64,000 nt of DNA from JAKANT01 sp035502095 (GTDB lineage: Bacteria; Pseudomonadota; Gammaproteobacteria; Burkholderiales; Burkholderiaceae_F), in contig DATJUX010000011.1 in the NCBI GenBank assembly GCA_035502095.1, forward strand, positions 248,001 to 312,000, written 5' to 3'. A program made the translations under genes and the position numbers. The notes beneath the pieces were generated by a model. It saw nothing but the letters and a program-made list of their open reading frames with translations, did not search any database and had not been told where the DNA came from. Of this stretch, positions 9,038-20,616 are shown one piece after another. How positions within the stretch are numbered: the stretch's first letter is position 1; each line of letters opens with the position of its first letter.

Positions 9038-9114
9038 CGGGGTGTAGCTCAGCCTGGTAGAGTACTGCGTTCGGGACGCAGGAGTCGGAGGTTCAAATCC
9101 TCTCACCCCGACCA
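9038..9114 (+). tRNA. tRNA-Pro (anticodon CGG)
   Basis: A complete 77-nt cloverleaf. The acceptor stem CGGGGTG (9038-9044) pairs with CACCCCG (9104-9110). The D arm contains AGCTCAGCCTGGTAGAG. The anticodon stem is CTGCG/CGCAG, with loop TTCGGGA and anticodon CGG at 9072-9074. The T arm has GGTTCAAATCC, and CCA is encoded at 9112-9114. It reads codon CCG, a frequent codon in high-GC DNA. It begins 59 bases after the ispB stop. Confidence 0.97.
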
Positions 9115-9231
9115 GCTTCAATCCCGACTCCGCGCCGCTTCCTCCGTCGTCCCCTGCCGGCCCACCCTGAACGGCTGCCCTCCTTCTGGCTAGTTAGCTT
9201 TACAAATCGGGGGCTTATCGGCACTATCTTC

Positions 9232-9248
9232 AGGCTTCTCTGAAGCCT
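9232..9248. repeat. Small perfect hairpin upstream of pilB
   Basis: AGGCTTC and GAAGCCT form a 7-bp stem with a three-base loop in the 181-base gap between tRNA-Pro and pilB. No T-tract follows on either strand, so it is not a typical intrinsic terminator. It could be an operator or leader structure. Nothing else is recognised in this gap except an A/T-rich CTATAAAAG at about 9256. Confidence 0.4.
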
Positions 9249-9295
9249 CCCGCCTCTATAAAAGAACCAGTTCCGATCTCCTCCCGCACGCGCTC

Positions 9296-11038
9296 ATGTC
9301 CGCTGTAACGCAGGGCCCCTCCGCGGCCGCCGGCGCCCTTACGGGTCTGGCGCGCGCCCTCGTGCAGCAGGGCAAGCTGCGGCCGGATCGCGCCGAAACC
9401 CTTGCCCGCAAGGCGACGATGAGCAACACGCAGTTCATCGACGAGTTGGTCGGCGCGGGCGACTCAACCGGCCTCACCGCCAACCAGATCGCGAAGTTCG
9501 CTGCGGAGACGTTCGGCCATCCGCTGCTGGATCTGAGTGCCTACGACACGGACCAGTTGCCGAAGGACCTCATCGACAAGAAGCTGGTGAGCTCTCTGCG
9601 CGTGCTCGCCCTGCGCAAGCGCAGCAACCGGCTCGCCATCGCGGTCTCCGATCCGACGAACTTTCAGGCGCTTGATCAGGTCCGCTTTCACACGCAGCTG
9701 CAGATCGACGTCGTCGTCGTCGAGCACGACAAGCTAGTCAAGCTGGTCGAGTCCTCCTCGCAGTCGGTCACGCAGTCGCTCGAGAACATCGTTGGCGACG
9801 AGGTCAATTTCGAGGACCTGCTGTCGGAAGGCGGGGAGGCGCCGCCGCAGGAAGAGTCTGCGGTCGAAGTCGACGACGCGCCGGTCGTCCGCTTCCTGCA
9901 GAAGCTGCTGCTCGATGCGATCACCGAGGGCGCTTCGGACCTGCACTTCGAGCCCTACGAGAAGTTCTATCGCATCCGGTTCCGGGTCGACGGCATCCTC
10001 CGCGAAGTGGCGCAGCCGCCGCTGGCGATCAAGGAACGGCTCGTCACGCGAATCAAGGTCATCTCCAAGCTCGACATTGCGGAAAAGCGCGTCCCGCAGG
10101 ACGGGCGCATGAAGCTGGCGTTGTCCGGCCAACGTGCCATCGACTTCCGTGTCAGCACGCTGCCCACGCTGTACGGCGAGAAGGTCGTGATGCGTATCCT
10201 CGACCCCAGCCAGGCGAAGATGGGCATCGAGTCGCTCGGCTACGAGCCGCACCAGAAGGAATCGCTGGTCGATGCGATCAAGCGTCCGTACGGCATGGTG
10301 CTCGTGACCGGCCCGACCGGCAGCGGCAAGACGGTGTCGCTGTACACGTGCTTGAACCTGCTCAATCAGCCGGGCGTCAACATCTCGACCGCCGAGGATC
10401 CGGCGGAAATCCAGCTTGCCGGCATCAACCAGGTCAACGTCAATGAAAAGGCGGGACTGACCTTCGCGAACGCCTTGCGTTCGTTCCTGCGCCAGGACCC
10501 GGACATCATCATGGTCGGTGAGATTCGCGACCTCGAGACCGCCGACATCGCGATCAAGGCGGCGCAGACGGGCCACATGGTCATGTCGACGCTGCACACC
10601 AACGACGCTCCCTCGACACTGACGCGTCTCGCCAACATGGGGGTGGCGCCGTTCAACATCGTGTCGTCGGTCATCCTGATCACCGCGCAGCGCCTCGCGC
10701 GCCGGTTGTGCACGTGCAAGCAGCCTGCCGAACTCTCGAAGGAAGCCCTGCTGCTGGCCGGCTTCAATGAAGCGGAACTCGATGGAAGCTGGGTGCCGTA
10801 CAGGCCGGCCGGCTGCGATCGCTGCAAGGGCTCCGGCTACAAGGGCCGCGTCGGCATCTACGAGGTGATGCCGCTCACCGAGGAAATTCAGCGCATCATT
10901 CTCAGGGGCGGCAGCTCGCTCGAGATTGCACAACAGGCGCTGCGCGACGGCGTGAGCAACCTGCGCCAATCGGGCCTGCTCAAGGTCAAGCAGGGCATGA
11001 CTTCGGTCGAAGAAGTGCTCGGCTGCACCAACGACTAA
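9296..11038 (+). CDS. pilB: Type IV pilus extension ATPase PilB
   Basis: Cytoplasmic hexameric ATPase powering type IV pilus polymerisation. 580 residues: N-terminal MshEN/T2SSE_N domain (about 50-160), then the GspE/PilB core with SDLHFEP, Walker A GPTGSGKT (339-346), an Asp box near AEDPAEI, Walker B LRQDPDIIMVGEIRD and the His box TGHMVMSTLHTN. A tetracysteine zinc site is split between CTCKQ and CDRCKGSGYKGRVGIYE. pilC and pilD follow in order, the classic pilBCD operon. pilT and pilin genes are not in the window. Confidence 0.96.
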   Translation: MSAVTQGPSAAAGALTGLARALVQQGKLRPDRAETLARKATMSNTQFIDELVGAGDSTGLTANQIAKFAAETFGHPLLDLSAYDTDQLPKDLIDKKLVSSLRVLALRKRSNRLAIAVSDPTNFQALDQVRFHTQLQIDVVVVEHDKLVKLVESSSQSVTQSLENIVGDEVNFEDLLSEGGEAPPQEESAVEVDDAPVVRFLQKLLLDAITEGASDLHFEPYEKFYRIRFRVDGILREVAQPPLAIKERLVTRIKVISKLDIAEKRVPQDGRMKLALSGQRAIDFRVSTLPTLYGEKVVMRILDPSQAKMGIESLGYEPHQKESLVDAIKRPYGMVLVTGPTGSGKTVSLYTCLNLLNQPGVNISTAEDPAEIQLAGINQVNVNEKAGLTFANALRSFLRQDPDIIMVGEIRDLETADIAIKAAQTGHMVMSTLHTNDAPSTLTRLANMGVAPFNIVSSVILITAQRLARRLCTCKQPAELSKEALLLAGFNEAELDGSWVPYRPAGCDRCKGSGYKGRVGIYEVMPLTEEIQRIILRGGSSLEIAQQALRDGVSNLRQSGLLKVKQGMTSVEEVLGCTND

Positions 11039-11067
11039 GCCGGACAGAGTTTTTCGGAGAACCGTAG

Positions 11068-12297
11068 ATGGCAACCGGAGCAATCGCCAGACCCAAGGAA
11101 ATGGTCCGCGAGTCGACCTTCCACTGGGAAGGCCGCGACAAGACCGGCCGCGTCCTCAAGGGCGAGATGCGCGCCGGCGGCGAGTCGGTCGTCGCGGCCG
11201 CGCTGCGCCGGCGCGGCGTGACCGTGACCAAGATCAAGAAGCAGACGTTCGCGCGCGGCCGCAAGATCTCGGAGAAGGACCTTGCGGTCTTCACGCGCCA
11301 GCTGTCGACCATGCTGCGGGCCGGCGTGCCGTTGCTGCAGTGTTTCGACATCATCGGGCGCGGCCACGGTAATCCGTCGATGTCGCGCCTGCTGAACGAC
11401 ATCCGGATGGACATCGAAACCGGTACCAGCCTGAACCAGGCGTTCCGCAAGTACCCGATCTACTTCGATCCGCTGTTCTGCAATCTCGTGGCTGCCGGCG
11501 AACAGGCCGGTATTCTCGAAACGCTGCTCGACCGCCTCGCGCAGTACAAGGAAAAGACGCTCGCGCTGAAGGGCAAGATCAAGAAAGCGCTCTTTTACCC
11601 GCTCATGATCATCCTGGTGGCGGTCCTGATCACCGCCGTCATCATGGTGTTCGTGATCCCGTCGTTCAAGACGGTGTTCGCGAACTTCGGCGCCGACCTG
11701 CCGGCGCCGACACTCGCCGTGATCGCGATGTCCGATTTCACCATCAAGTACTGGTACATCCTTCTGTTCGGGTCGGCCGGCACCGTCTATTTCCTGCTCC
11801 AGGCGTGGAAGCGGTCGCCGAAGGTGCAAATGATGATCGACCGCCTGATGCTCAAGCCGCCGGTGATCGGTGAACTGATTCTGAAGGCATCGGTCGCGCG
11901 CTGGAGCCGCACGCTATCGACGACGTTTGCGGCCGGAGTGCCGCTGGTCGAAGCGCTCGACTCGGTCGGGCCCGCCGCCGGCAATGCGGTCTACCGCGAA
12001 GCGACCAAGCAGGTGCAGACCGAGGTGAACATCGGAACCAGCCTCGCACAGGCGATGCAGAACTCCGGCGTGTTCCCGAACATGGCCGTGCAGATGACCA
12101 GCATCGGCGAAGAGTCCGGTTCCCTGGATTCCATGTTGTCCAAGGTCGCCGACTACTACGAGCGCGAAGTCGACGAGACCGTGGACGCGCTGGCGAGCCT
12201 GATCGAACCCATGATCATGGTGGTGCTCGGCGTCGTGGTCGGCGGCATCGTCATCGCCATCTACCTGCCGATCTTCAAGCTCGGCCAGGTCGTCTAG
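11068..12297 (+). CDS. pilC: Type IV pilus inner-membrane platform protein PilC
   Basis: Integral membrane platform protein that couples PilB to the pilus rod. 409 residues with two tandem T2SSF domains (about 75-195 and 275-400). Signature elements are FTRQLSTMLRAGVPLLQ in the first, its counterpart RTLSTTFAAGVPLVEAL in the second, and the GEESG motif IGEESGSLDSML. There are three hydrophobic segments, near 185, 225 and 390 (GVVVGGIVIAIYLPIF). It starts 30 bases after pilB, with GGAG upstream of the ATG. Confidence 0.96.
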   Translation: MATGAIARPKEMVRESTFHWEGRDKTGRVLKGEMRAGGESVVAAALRRRGVTVTKIKKQTFARGRKISEKDLAVFTRQLSTMLRAGVPLLQCFDIIGRGHGNPSMSRLLNDIRMDIETGTSLNQAFRKYPIYFDPLFCNLVAAGEQAGILETLLDRLAQYKEKTLALKGKIKKALFYPLMIILVAVLITAVIMVFVIPSFKTVFANFGADLPAPTLAVIAMSDFTIKYWYILLFGSAGTVYFLLQAWKRSPKVQMMIDRLMLKPPVIGELILKASVARWSRTLSTTFAAGVPLVEALDSVGPAAGNAVYREATKQVQTEVNIGTSLAQAMQNSGVFPNMAVQMTSIGEESGSLDSMLSKVADYYEREVDETVDALASLIEPMIMVVLGVVVGGIVIAIYLPIFKLGQVV

Positions 12298-12345
12298 CAA
12301 TCCAGGGGTCGGCACCGCAAGCGCGGCGCCGGCCCGCTTCGCTTC

Positions 12346-13179
12346 TTGTCCCCGGATTCCCTCTTCATCCTCTGCGCCGCGGTTTTCGGCCTGGCGATCG
12401 GCTCGTTCCTGAACGTCGTTATCCATCGCCTGCCGAAGATGATGGAGGCGGAATGGCGGGCACAGTGCGCCGACCTCGAGGGGCGCACGCTGGACGAAAA
12501 AGGCGTCTACAACCTCTGGGCGCCGCGCTCGCATTGCCCGGCCTGTTCCGCGCCGCTGCGGCTCATCGACAACATCCCGGTCGTGTCCTACCTTGCGTTG
12601 CGCGGCAAATGTGCCAATTGCGGCGCGCGCATCTCGCCGCGCTATCCGGTCGTCGAGGCCCTGACCGCTGTGCTTTCGGCGGCGATCGCCTGGCGCTTCG
12701 GCTGGGGCACGGCGGGCGTGCTGGCGCTGCTCTTCACGTGGATGCTGATCGCGCTGACGTTCATCGACGCCGATACGACGCTGCTGCCCGACAGCATCAC
12801 CCTGCCCTTGTTATGGCTCGGCCTGCTGGCGAACACCTGGAACGTCTTCGTTCCGCTCCAGGATGCCGTTCTTGGCGCGGCGGCGGGATACCTGATCCTG
12901 TGGTCGATCTACTGGCTGTTCAAGCTCACCACCGGCAAGGAAGGCATGGGTTACGGCGACTTCAAGCTGCTTGGTGCACTCGGCGCCTGGATGGGGTGGA
13001 AGATGCTGCTGCCGCTGATCCTGATCTCGTCGGTGGTCGGTGCCGTGGTGGGGATCGCTCTGATCGTCCTCGCCCGGCGCGGCCGCGAGATTCCGATTCC
13101 CTTCGGACCGTACCTGGCCGCCGCTGGATTGATCGTGCTCGTCTATGGCGATGCCCTCGCCCGCTACCTGCCGTTCTGA
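12346..13179 (+). CDS. pilD: Prepilin peptidase / N-methyltransferase PilD
   Basis: Membrane aspartic protease that cleaves and N-methylates type IV prepilins and pseudopilins. 277 residues from a TTG start. The cytoplasmic loop has two CxxC pairs (CPAC and CANC) around RLIDNIPVVSYLALRGK. The two catalytic Asp sit in FIDADTTLLPDS and GMGYGDFKLLG. Seven to eight hydrophobic segments are visible. The annotated start lies just before the first membrane helix (LFILCAAVFGLAIGSFLNVV). The 3' end overlaps coaE by 35 bases in another frame. Confidence 0.95.
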   Translation: MSPDSLFILCAAVFGLAIGSFLNVVIHRLPKMMEAEWRAQCADLEGRTLDEKGVYNLWAPRSHCPACSAPLRLIDNIPVVSYLALRGKCANCGARISPRYPVVEALTAVLSAAIAWRFGWGTAGVLALLFTWMLIALTFIDADTTLLPDSITLPLLWLGLLANTWNVFVPLQDAVLGAAAGYLILWSIYWLFKLTTGKEGMGYGDFKLLGALGAWMGWKMLLPLILISSVVGAVVGIALIVLARRGREIPIPFGPYLAAAGLIVLVYGDALARYLPF

Positions 13180-13810
13180 TGCCGCCGGCTTCGTAGTCGG
13201 CCTGACAGGGGGCATCGGAAGCGGCAAGACGATGGTGAGCGCGGCCCTGCAGTCGCTGGGCGCGGCCGTGGTCGACACCGATCTGATCGCGCATGCATTG
13301 TCCGCGCCGGGAGGGGCGGCGATGGCGGCGATCGCCGCCGAATTCGGTCCGGAGTTCGTCGCGCCGGACGGTGCGCTCGACCGCGCGCGCATGCGCACGC
13401 TTGCCTTCGAGAACCGCGCCGCGAAGCAGCGCCTCGAAGCGATCCTGCATCCACTGATCCGCCAGGCCACCGAGGACGAGGCGCGGCGAGTTGCCGCGGT
13501 AGCTCCCTACGTCGTGCTCGTGATCCCGCTCCTGGTCGAGACCGGCAACTGGCGGCAACGCGTCGATCGGGTCCTCGTGGTGGATTGCCCGACGGAAGTC
13601 CAGATCGAACGCGTGCAGCGACGCAGCGGCTTCGACGCGGATGCGGTACGCAGGATCATCGCGCAGCAGGCGACGCGCGAGGCGCGCCTCGACGCAGCCG
13701 ACGACGTGATCGTGAATCAGGTCGAGTTCGAGGCCCTGGTGCCCCGGGTCGAACGCCTGCATCACCTGTATTCGAGGCTCGCCGCGCAGCGTCGCCCGGA
13801 AAGCCTGTGA
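13145..13810 (+). CDS. coaE: Dephospho-CoA kinase
   Basis: Last step of coenzyme A synthesis: phosphorylates the ribose 3'-OH of dephospho-CoA. 221 residues with the P-loop VVGLTGGIGSGKT (about 18-30), VVDTDLIAH, LEAILHPLIR, and a lid region (QIERVQRRSGFDADAVRRIIAQQ). The pilBCD-coaE-zapD-yacG order is widespread in beta- and gammaproteobacteria. The ATG at 13145 (or 13151) lies within the pilD 3' end, suggesting coupled translation. Confidence 0.96.
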   Translation: MAMPSPATCRSDAAGFVVGLTGGIGSGKTMVSAALQSLGAAVVDTDLIAHALSAPGGAAMAAIAAEFGPEFVAPDGALDRARMRTLAFENRAAKQRLEAILHPLIRQATEDEARRVAAVAPYVVLVIPLLVETGNWRQRVDRVLVVDCPTEVQIERVQRRSGFDADAVRRIIAQQATREARLDAADDVIVNQVEFEALVPRVERLHHLYSRLAAQRRPESL

Positions 13811-13825
13811 TATCTTGGCCGGGCG

Positions 13826-14602
13826 ATGAGTTCCGCGGCTGCGCCGACGATCCTGTACGAGTATCCGTTCAGCGAGCGGGTGCGCACGTTGCTGCGCCTC
13901 GAGGACCTGTTCGACAAGCTTGGCTACTTCTGTGCGCAGGACCATCCGTACAGTCATCACACAGCGCTGCTGACGCTGTTCGAGATCCTCGAGGTCACCT
14001 CGCGAGCCGACCTTAAGGGCGACCTGCTGCAGGAACTGGAGCGCCACAAGCAATCTCTGCTCGCGCTCCGCAACAATCCGCAGGTTTCCGAGACTGCGCT
14101 CGAAGCCGTTCTCACCAATATCGACGGCGCGCAGCACGCGCTGAACGCGACGCCCGGCAAGGCCGGCCAGCAGTTACGCGAGAACGAGTGGCTCACCAGC
14201 ATCCGCAGCCGCGCCAGCATTCCCGGCGGAACCTGCGAATTCGACCTGCCGTCCTATCACGCCTGGCTGATGCGCGACGCGAAGGCCCGCGCGGCCGACC
14301 TGGAGAACTGGCTGCGCCCTCTCACGCAATTCAACGGCGCGCTGGGCATCGTATTGCGCTTGCTGCGCGAGACCGCACACCGCAGCCAGCAGGTCGCCGT
14401 GCAGGGATCGTTCCAGCAGATGCTCCAGGGCCGGACGTATGCGCTCCTGCAGGTGCGCGTCCCGGCCGAACTGGCCGCCATTCCGGAGATCAGTGCCAAC
14501 AAGTACGCGCTGTGGATCCGGTTCATGTCGACCGATCGCGAGCTGAAGGCGCGTTCGTTCGATCGCGACGTGCCGTTCGAACTCGCGCTGTGCGCCTTCT
14601 AG
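13826..14602 (+). CDS. zapD: Cell division protein ZapD (Z-ring bundling factor)
   Basis: ZapD (formerly YacF, DUF1342) binds the FtsZ C-terminal peptide and bundles protofilaments. 258 residues. The N-terminal helix-rich part shows YEYPFSERVRTLLRLEDLF, the family signature, followed by RADLKGDLLQELERH and a beta-rich C-terminal part with MSTDRELKARSFDRDVPFELALC. It begins 16 bases after coaE and precedes yacG, the conserved order. No signal peptide, consistent with a cytoplasmic protein. Confidence 0.95.
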   Translation: MSSAAAPTILYEYPFSERVRTLLRLEDLFDKLGYFCAQDHPYSHHTALLTLFEILEVTSRADLKGDLLQELERHKQSLLALRNNPQVSETALEAVLTNIDGAQHALNATPGKAGQQLRENEWLTSIRSRASIPGGTCEFDLPSYHAWLMRDAKARAADLENWLRPLTQFNGALGIVLRLLRETAHRSQQVAVQGSFQQMLQGRTYALLQVRVPAELAAIPEISANKYALWIRFMSTDRELKARSFDRDVPFELALCAF

Positions 14603-14621
14603 AGCGACGGCCGCGCAGGTC

Positions 14622-14831
14622 ATGACTCGCGAGGTCGAGTGCCCGACCTGCGGCAAGCCCGTAGCCTGGCTCAGCGAAAGCCGCTGGCGCCCGTTTTGTT
14701 CGGAACGCTGCAGGCTGGTCGACCTCGGGGACTGGGCCGCCGAGCGTCACGTCATCCCGGGCGGCCAGTCCGAACCCGCACCCGACGAAAAGGGTGAGGA
14801 TCCCGGCGCGCCATCACGCGGCGGGGGTTGA
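14622..14831 (+). CDS. yacG: DNA gyrase inhibitor YacG (zinc-finger)
   Basis: 69-residue small zinc protein. The Cys4 site is formed by CPTCGK (10 residues in) and FCSERC, followed by LVDLGDWAAE, the conserved YacG core. The family binds GyrB and inhibits gyrase in E. coli. The C-terminal 20 residues are low-complexity and acidic. The last 18 bases overlap the 3' end of the convergent Nudix gene. Confidence 0.94.
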   Translation: MTREVECPTCGKPVAWLSESRWRPFCSERCRLVDLGDWAAERHVIPGGQSEPAPDEKGEDPGAPSRGGG

Positions 14832-15566
14832 CGGCGCCACACCGTGCGCGCCATGCCGGCGCGCTAGGTCGAGGTCCGATGCGGAGATGCCGCCACACGC
14901 ATAAACCGGCAACGGCGTACATCGTGCGACTTCGGCAAATCCCTGCCAGCCGAGCGCGCTGCGCGCAGGCCAGCGCGGATCGTCGAAGACAGGGCCGACC
15001 AGCGCGAAGTCGCAATCGATCGTTGCAGCACGCTCGAGGTCTGCGCGACGCTCGGCGAACGCACCGATCCAATCGCCGCGAGGGCGCGCCTGCGCCACGC
15101 GCAGTTCCTCGGCGCTGAGCACGGCGCAGCGCCATCCGTCCCTCGATAGCCCCAGGATCTCGGGCAGCCGCAGCCAACGCAGCGCCGGCACCGCGGCGGG
15201 AAGAAGCGGAGCCGGCAGCGTCGCATCGGGCCGATAAAAGCCCAGCCGCTGTCCCTCGCGCGCGTGCGGCGTGCCCTGCCAGAGATAAACGCGCTCGAAA
15301 TGCAGGCGCACGTACGCGTGCGGATAGTCGAACTCGAACGTGACCCACGGTGTACTTGCCGCCACGGAAATGCCGAGTTCCTCGTTCAGTTCGCGCGCGA
15401 GTGCGGCCGCAACGCTCTCGCCGGGTTCGATCTTGCCGCCGGGAAACTCCCAGTACCCGCGGTACGCCTTGCCCGCCGGACGATCCGCGAGCAGAACGGC
15501 GCCGTCCGCGCGAATGACGACCCCGACGGCGACCTCCGTGACCTTGCGCGCTGCCGGTGCGCTCAT
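14814..15566 (-). CDS. Nudix hydrolase fused to a shortened thiamine-phosphate-synthase-like domain
   Basis: 250 residues. Residues 8-130 are a MutT-type Nudix domain (VGVVIRADGAVLLADRP, then a Nudix box beginning FPGGKIEPGESVAAALARE with the REL-EE core), probably an 8-oxo-dGTP or related nucleotide hydrolase. The C-terminal part resembles the end of a ThiE/TenI barrel (DFALVGPVFDD, LGW, PLPVYACGGI, HGAHGVA). MutT-ThiE-like fusions are known in this genomic position in beta- and gammaproteobacteria and are normally about 310 residues. Here roughly 60-80 residues of the N-terminal barrel half appear missing between LRLPEILGLS and the LSAEELRVAQ stretch. The start ATG overlaps the stop of the upstream ATPase gene (ATGA). 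Confidence 0.85.
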   Translation of the reverse strand: MSAPAARKVTEVAVGVVIRADGAVLLADRPAGKAYRGYWEFPGGKIEPGESVAAALARELNEELGISVAASTPWVTFEFDYPHAYVRLHFERVYLWQGTPHAREGQRLGFYRPDATLPAPLLPAAVPALRWLRLPEILGLSRDGWRCAVLSAEELRVAQARPRGDWIGAFAERRADLERAATIDCDFALVGPVFDDPRWPARSALGWQGFAEVARCTPLPVYACGGISASDLDLARRHGAHGVAPSTPAA

Positions 15567-16441
15567 GCGTGCGGTGCAAGGCCATGACGCCCGGCGAAGT
15601 CGCGCGCGAACTGCAATGCCACACGGCCGGAGCGGGAGCCCCGCAGGAGTGCGAACTGCAGCGCCTCGGTGCGCGCGGCCTCGATCAGTCCGGCGTCCGC
15701 GCGGTAGTGCGCGAGCCAGTGCGCAACGATGTCGAGATAGTCGTCCTGCCGGAACGGATAGAACGAGAGCCAGAGTCCGAAGCGCTCCGAAAGCGAGATC
15801 TTCTCCTCGACCGTTTCGCCGGGATGGATCTCGCCGTCGTCCTGGTACTTCGTATCCAGGTTCTCGCGCATGTACTCGGGCATCAGGTGGCGCCGATTGG
15901 ACGTGGCGTAGATCAGGACGTTTTCCGAGGGCGCGGCAACCGATCCGTCGAGCGCCGCCTTGAGCGCCTTGTACGTTCCCTCGCCTTCGTCGAACGACAG
16001 GTCGTCGCAGAACAGGATGAACCGCTCGCTGCGAGCGGCAACCCGCTCGACGATGTCGGGCAGGTCGAGAAGATCGTGTTTGTCGACCTCGACCAGGCGC
16101 AAGCCGTCGGCGTGAAACCGCACCAGGCACGCGCGGATCAGCGACGACTTGCCGGTGCCCCGCGCTCCGGTCAGGAGCACGTTGTTGGCCGGCAGGCCAC
16201 GCACAAACTGCTCCGTGTTGCGCAGGATCGCATCCTTCTGCGCATCGACGTGCCGCAGGTCTTGCGGCTCGATACGGGCGATACGGTGCACCGCCTCCAG
16301 CGCGCCCACCCGAACGCCGAGGTAATGGCGCGTCCGCCACCGGAACGCCGGCGCCGTCCAGTCGGTCGGCGCAGCGTGCGGCAGGAGCGCTTCGAGGCGG
16401 TCGATCAGAGACTCGATTCTCCGGTTCAGTGAATCGGCCAA
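15563..16441 (-). CDS. DUF815-type AAA ATPase
   Basis: 292-residue cytoplasmic P-loop ATPase. Walker A is TGARGTGKSSLIRA (about 90-103), Walker B FILFCDDLSF, then a sensor region IYATSNRRHLMPEY. The family-typical GETVEEKISLSERFGLWLSFYPF follows, which identifies DUF815. The cellular function of this family is not established. It follows argJ by 10 bases and overlaps the Nudix gene by four bases (ATGA), so argJ, this gene and the Nudix gene look like one transcription unit. Confidence 0.9.
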   Translation of the reverse strand: MADSLNRRIESLIDRLEALLPHAAPTDWTAPAFRWRTRHYLGVRVGALEAVHRIARIEPQDLRHVDAQKDAILRNTEQFVRGLPANNVLLTGARGTGKSSLIRACLVRFHADGLRLVEVDKHDLLDLPDIVERVAARSERFILFCDDLSFDEGEGTYKALKAALDGSVAAPSENVLIYATSNRRHLMPEYMRENLDTKYQDDGEIHPGETVEEKISLSERFGLWLSFYPFRQDDYLDIVAHWLAHYRADAGLIEAARTEALQFALLRGSRSGRVALQFARDFAGRHGLAPHA

Positions 16442-16451
16442 GTGACCCTCG

Positions 16452-17681
16452 TCAGCTGCGATAGTCGGCGTTGATCGAAACGTAGTCGTGCGACAGGTCG
16501 CATGTCCAGACCGTCGTATCCGCGTTGCCGCGGCCGAGTTGCACGCGCACGAGTATTTCGGTGCCCTGCATCACACGAACGCCGTCCTCTTCGCGATACG
16601 CCGGGTGCCTGCCGCCGTCGCGCGCGACCCAGACATCGTTCAGGAACAGCTGCACCCGTGCGGCGTCGAGGTCGGCGATGCCCGCGTTGCCGATTGCAGC
16701 CAGGATGCGGCCCAGATTCGGATCCGACGCGAAGAAGGCCGTTTTCACGAGCGGTGAGTGGGCGATGGCATACGCGACACGCGCCGCTTCATCGACGCCG
16801 CGCGCGCCCTCCACGCGGATCTCGATGAATTTCGTCGCTCCTTCGCCGTCGCGCACGATCGCCTGCGCCAGCGACGCCGATACCTCGGCAAGCGCGGCCG
16901 CCAGTGCCGCATAGCGCGGATCGTCGCGCGAGACGATCGGCGCGGCGCCCGAGCCGGCGCTGGCGATGACGACGAACGAGTCGTTGGTCGACGTGTCGCC
17001 GTCCACCGTGATGCGGTTGAACGAACGGTCGGCCGCCTCGCGCGTGAGCGCCTGCAGTACCGGGCCGGCGACCGCCGCGTCGGTTGCCACGAAACCCAGC
17101 ATGGTGGCCATGTCCGGCCGGATCATGCCGGCGCCCTTGGCGATACCGGTGATGTTGACGCGTTTGCCATCGAGGGCGACCTCGCGCGAGGCCGCCTTCG
17201 GCACGGTGTCGGTAGTCATGATCGCCTCGGCCGCCTCCGCCCAGTGGCCTGGCGCCAGGCGCGCGAACGCCTGTGGAAGACCCGCCAGCACGCGATCGAC
17301 GGGCAGCGGTTCCAGGATGACGCCGGTCGAGAAGGGCAATACCTGTTGCGGCGTGGTGCCGCAGAGGCGCGCGACCTCCGCGCAGGTTGCACGCGCGTGC
17401 TCGATGCCGGCCGGACCGGTTCCCGCGTTGGCGTTTCCCGTATTGATCACGAGCGCGCGGACGGCAGGGCTGCGGGCGAGATGTTCACGGCAGACGACGA
17501 CCGGCGCCGCGCGAAATCGGTTCTGCGTGAAAACGCCGGCGGCGGTCGCGCCCGGAGCGAGGCGTATCAGCAACAGATCCTTGCGATTGGTCTTGCGGAT
17601 CCCGGCCTCGGCCCAGCCGAGCTCGACGCCGGCCACGACACGCAGGCTAGCGGGGTCGGGCGCGCGCAGGTTGACGGCCAT
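16452..17681 (-). CDS. argJ: Bifunctional ornithine acetyltransferase / N-acetylglutamate synthase
   Basis: Arginine pathway enzyme that recycles the acetyl group from N-acetylornithine to glutamate. 409 residues, beginning MAVNLRAPDPASLRVVAGVELG. The self-cleavage site is in RPDMATMLGFVATDA, where Thr of the ATML motif becomes the catalytic N-terminal nucleophile of the beta chain. ITVDGDTSTNDSFV, GEGATKFIEI and the C-terminal CDLSHDYVSINADYRS are family hallmarks. It lies 35 bases downstream of secA on the same strand. Confidence 0.97.
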   Translation of the reverse strand: MAVNLRAPDPASLRVVAGVELGWAEAGIRKTNRKDLLLIRLAPGATAAGVFTQNRFRAAPVVVCREHLARSPAVRALVINTGNANAGTGPAGIEHARATCAEVARLCGTTPQQVLPFSTGVILEPLPVDRVLAGLPQAFARLAPGHWAEAAEAIMTTDTVPKAASREVALDGKRVNITGIAKGAGMIRPDMATMLGFVATDAAVAGPVLQALTREAADRSFNRITVDGDTSTNDSFVVIASAGSGAAPIVSRDDPRYAALAAALAEVSASLAQAIVRDGEGATKFIEIRVEGARGVDEAARVAYAIAHSPLVKTAFFASDPNLGRILAAIGNAGIADLDAARVQLFLNDVWVARDGGRHPAYREEDGVRVMQGTEILVRVQLGRGNADTTVWTCDLSHDYVSINADYRS

Positions 17682-17716
17682 CGATCCTCAGTGCGTCGCC
17701 GCCCCGACGACGGGAG

Positions 17717-20485
<2,769 letters not shown>

Positions 20486-20544
20486 GGAGGCGGAGACTCG
20501 CGATTCAGGACGCTCCCGCCGACATGCGGGCGGAAGCGGAATAG

Positions 20545-20569
20545 AAAAGGCCGTGGCCAGCGCCACGGC
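20545..20569 (-). terminator. Intrinsic terminator after the M23 peptidase gene
   Basis: On the minus strand an 8-bp perfect stem (GCCGTGGC/GCCACGGC, 20550-20557 and 20562-20569) with a four-base loop is followed by CTTTTCT (A-tract 20545-20548 on plus). It lies between the M23 peptidase stop (20617) and the secA start (20485), separating the two units. Confidence 0.75.
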
Positions 20570-20616
20570 GCAAAACGTTGAAATTATTGCACGCGGGTTT
20601 CGCCGCGCCGGGACGA

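Noticed and set aside
9199..9230. TTTACA and TATCTT as a pilB promoter
   Set aside because: The spacer is 20 bases, too long for sigma-70; no better pair was found, so the pilB promoter is left uncalled.
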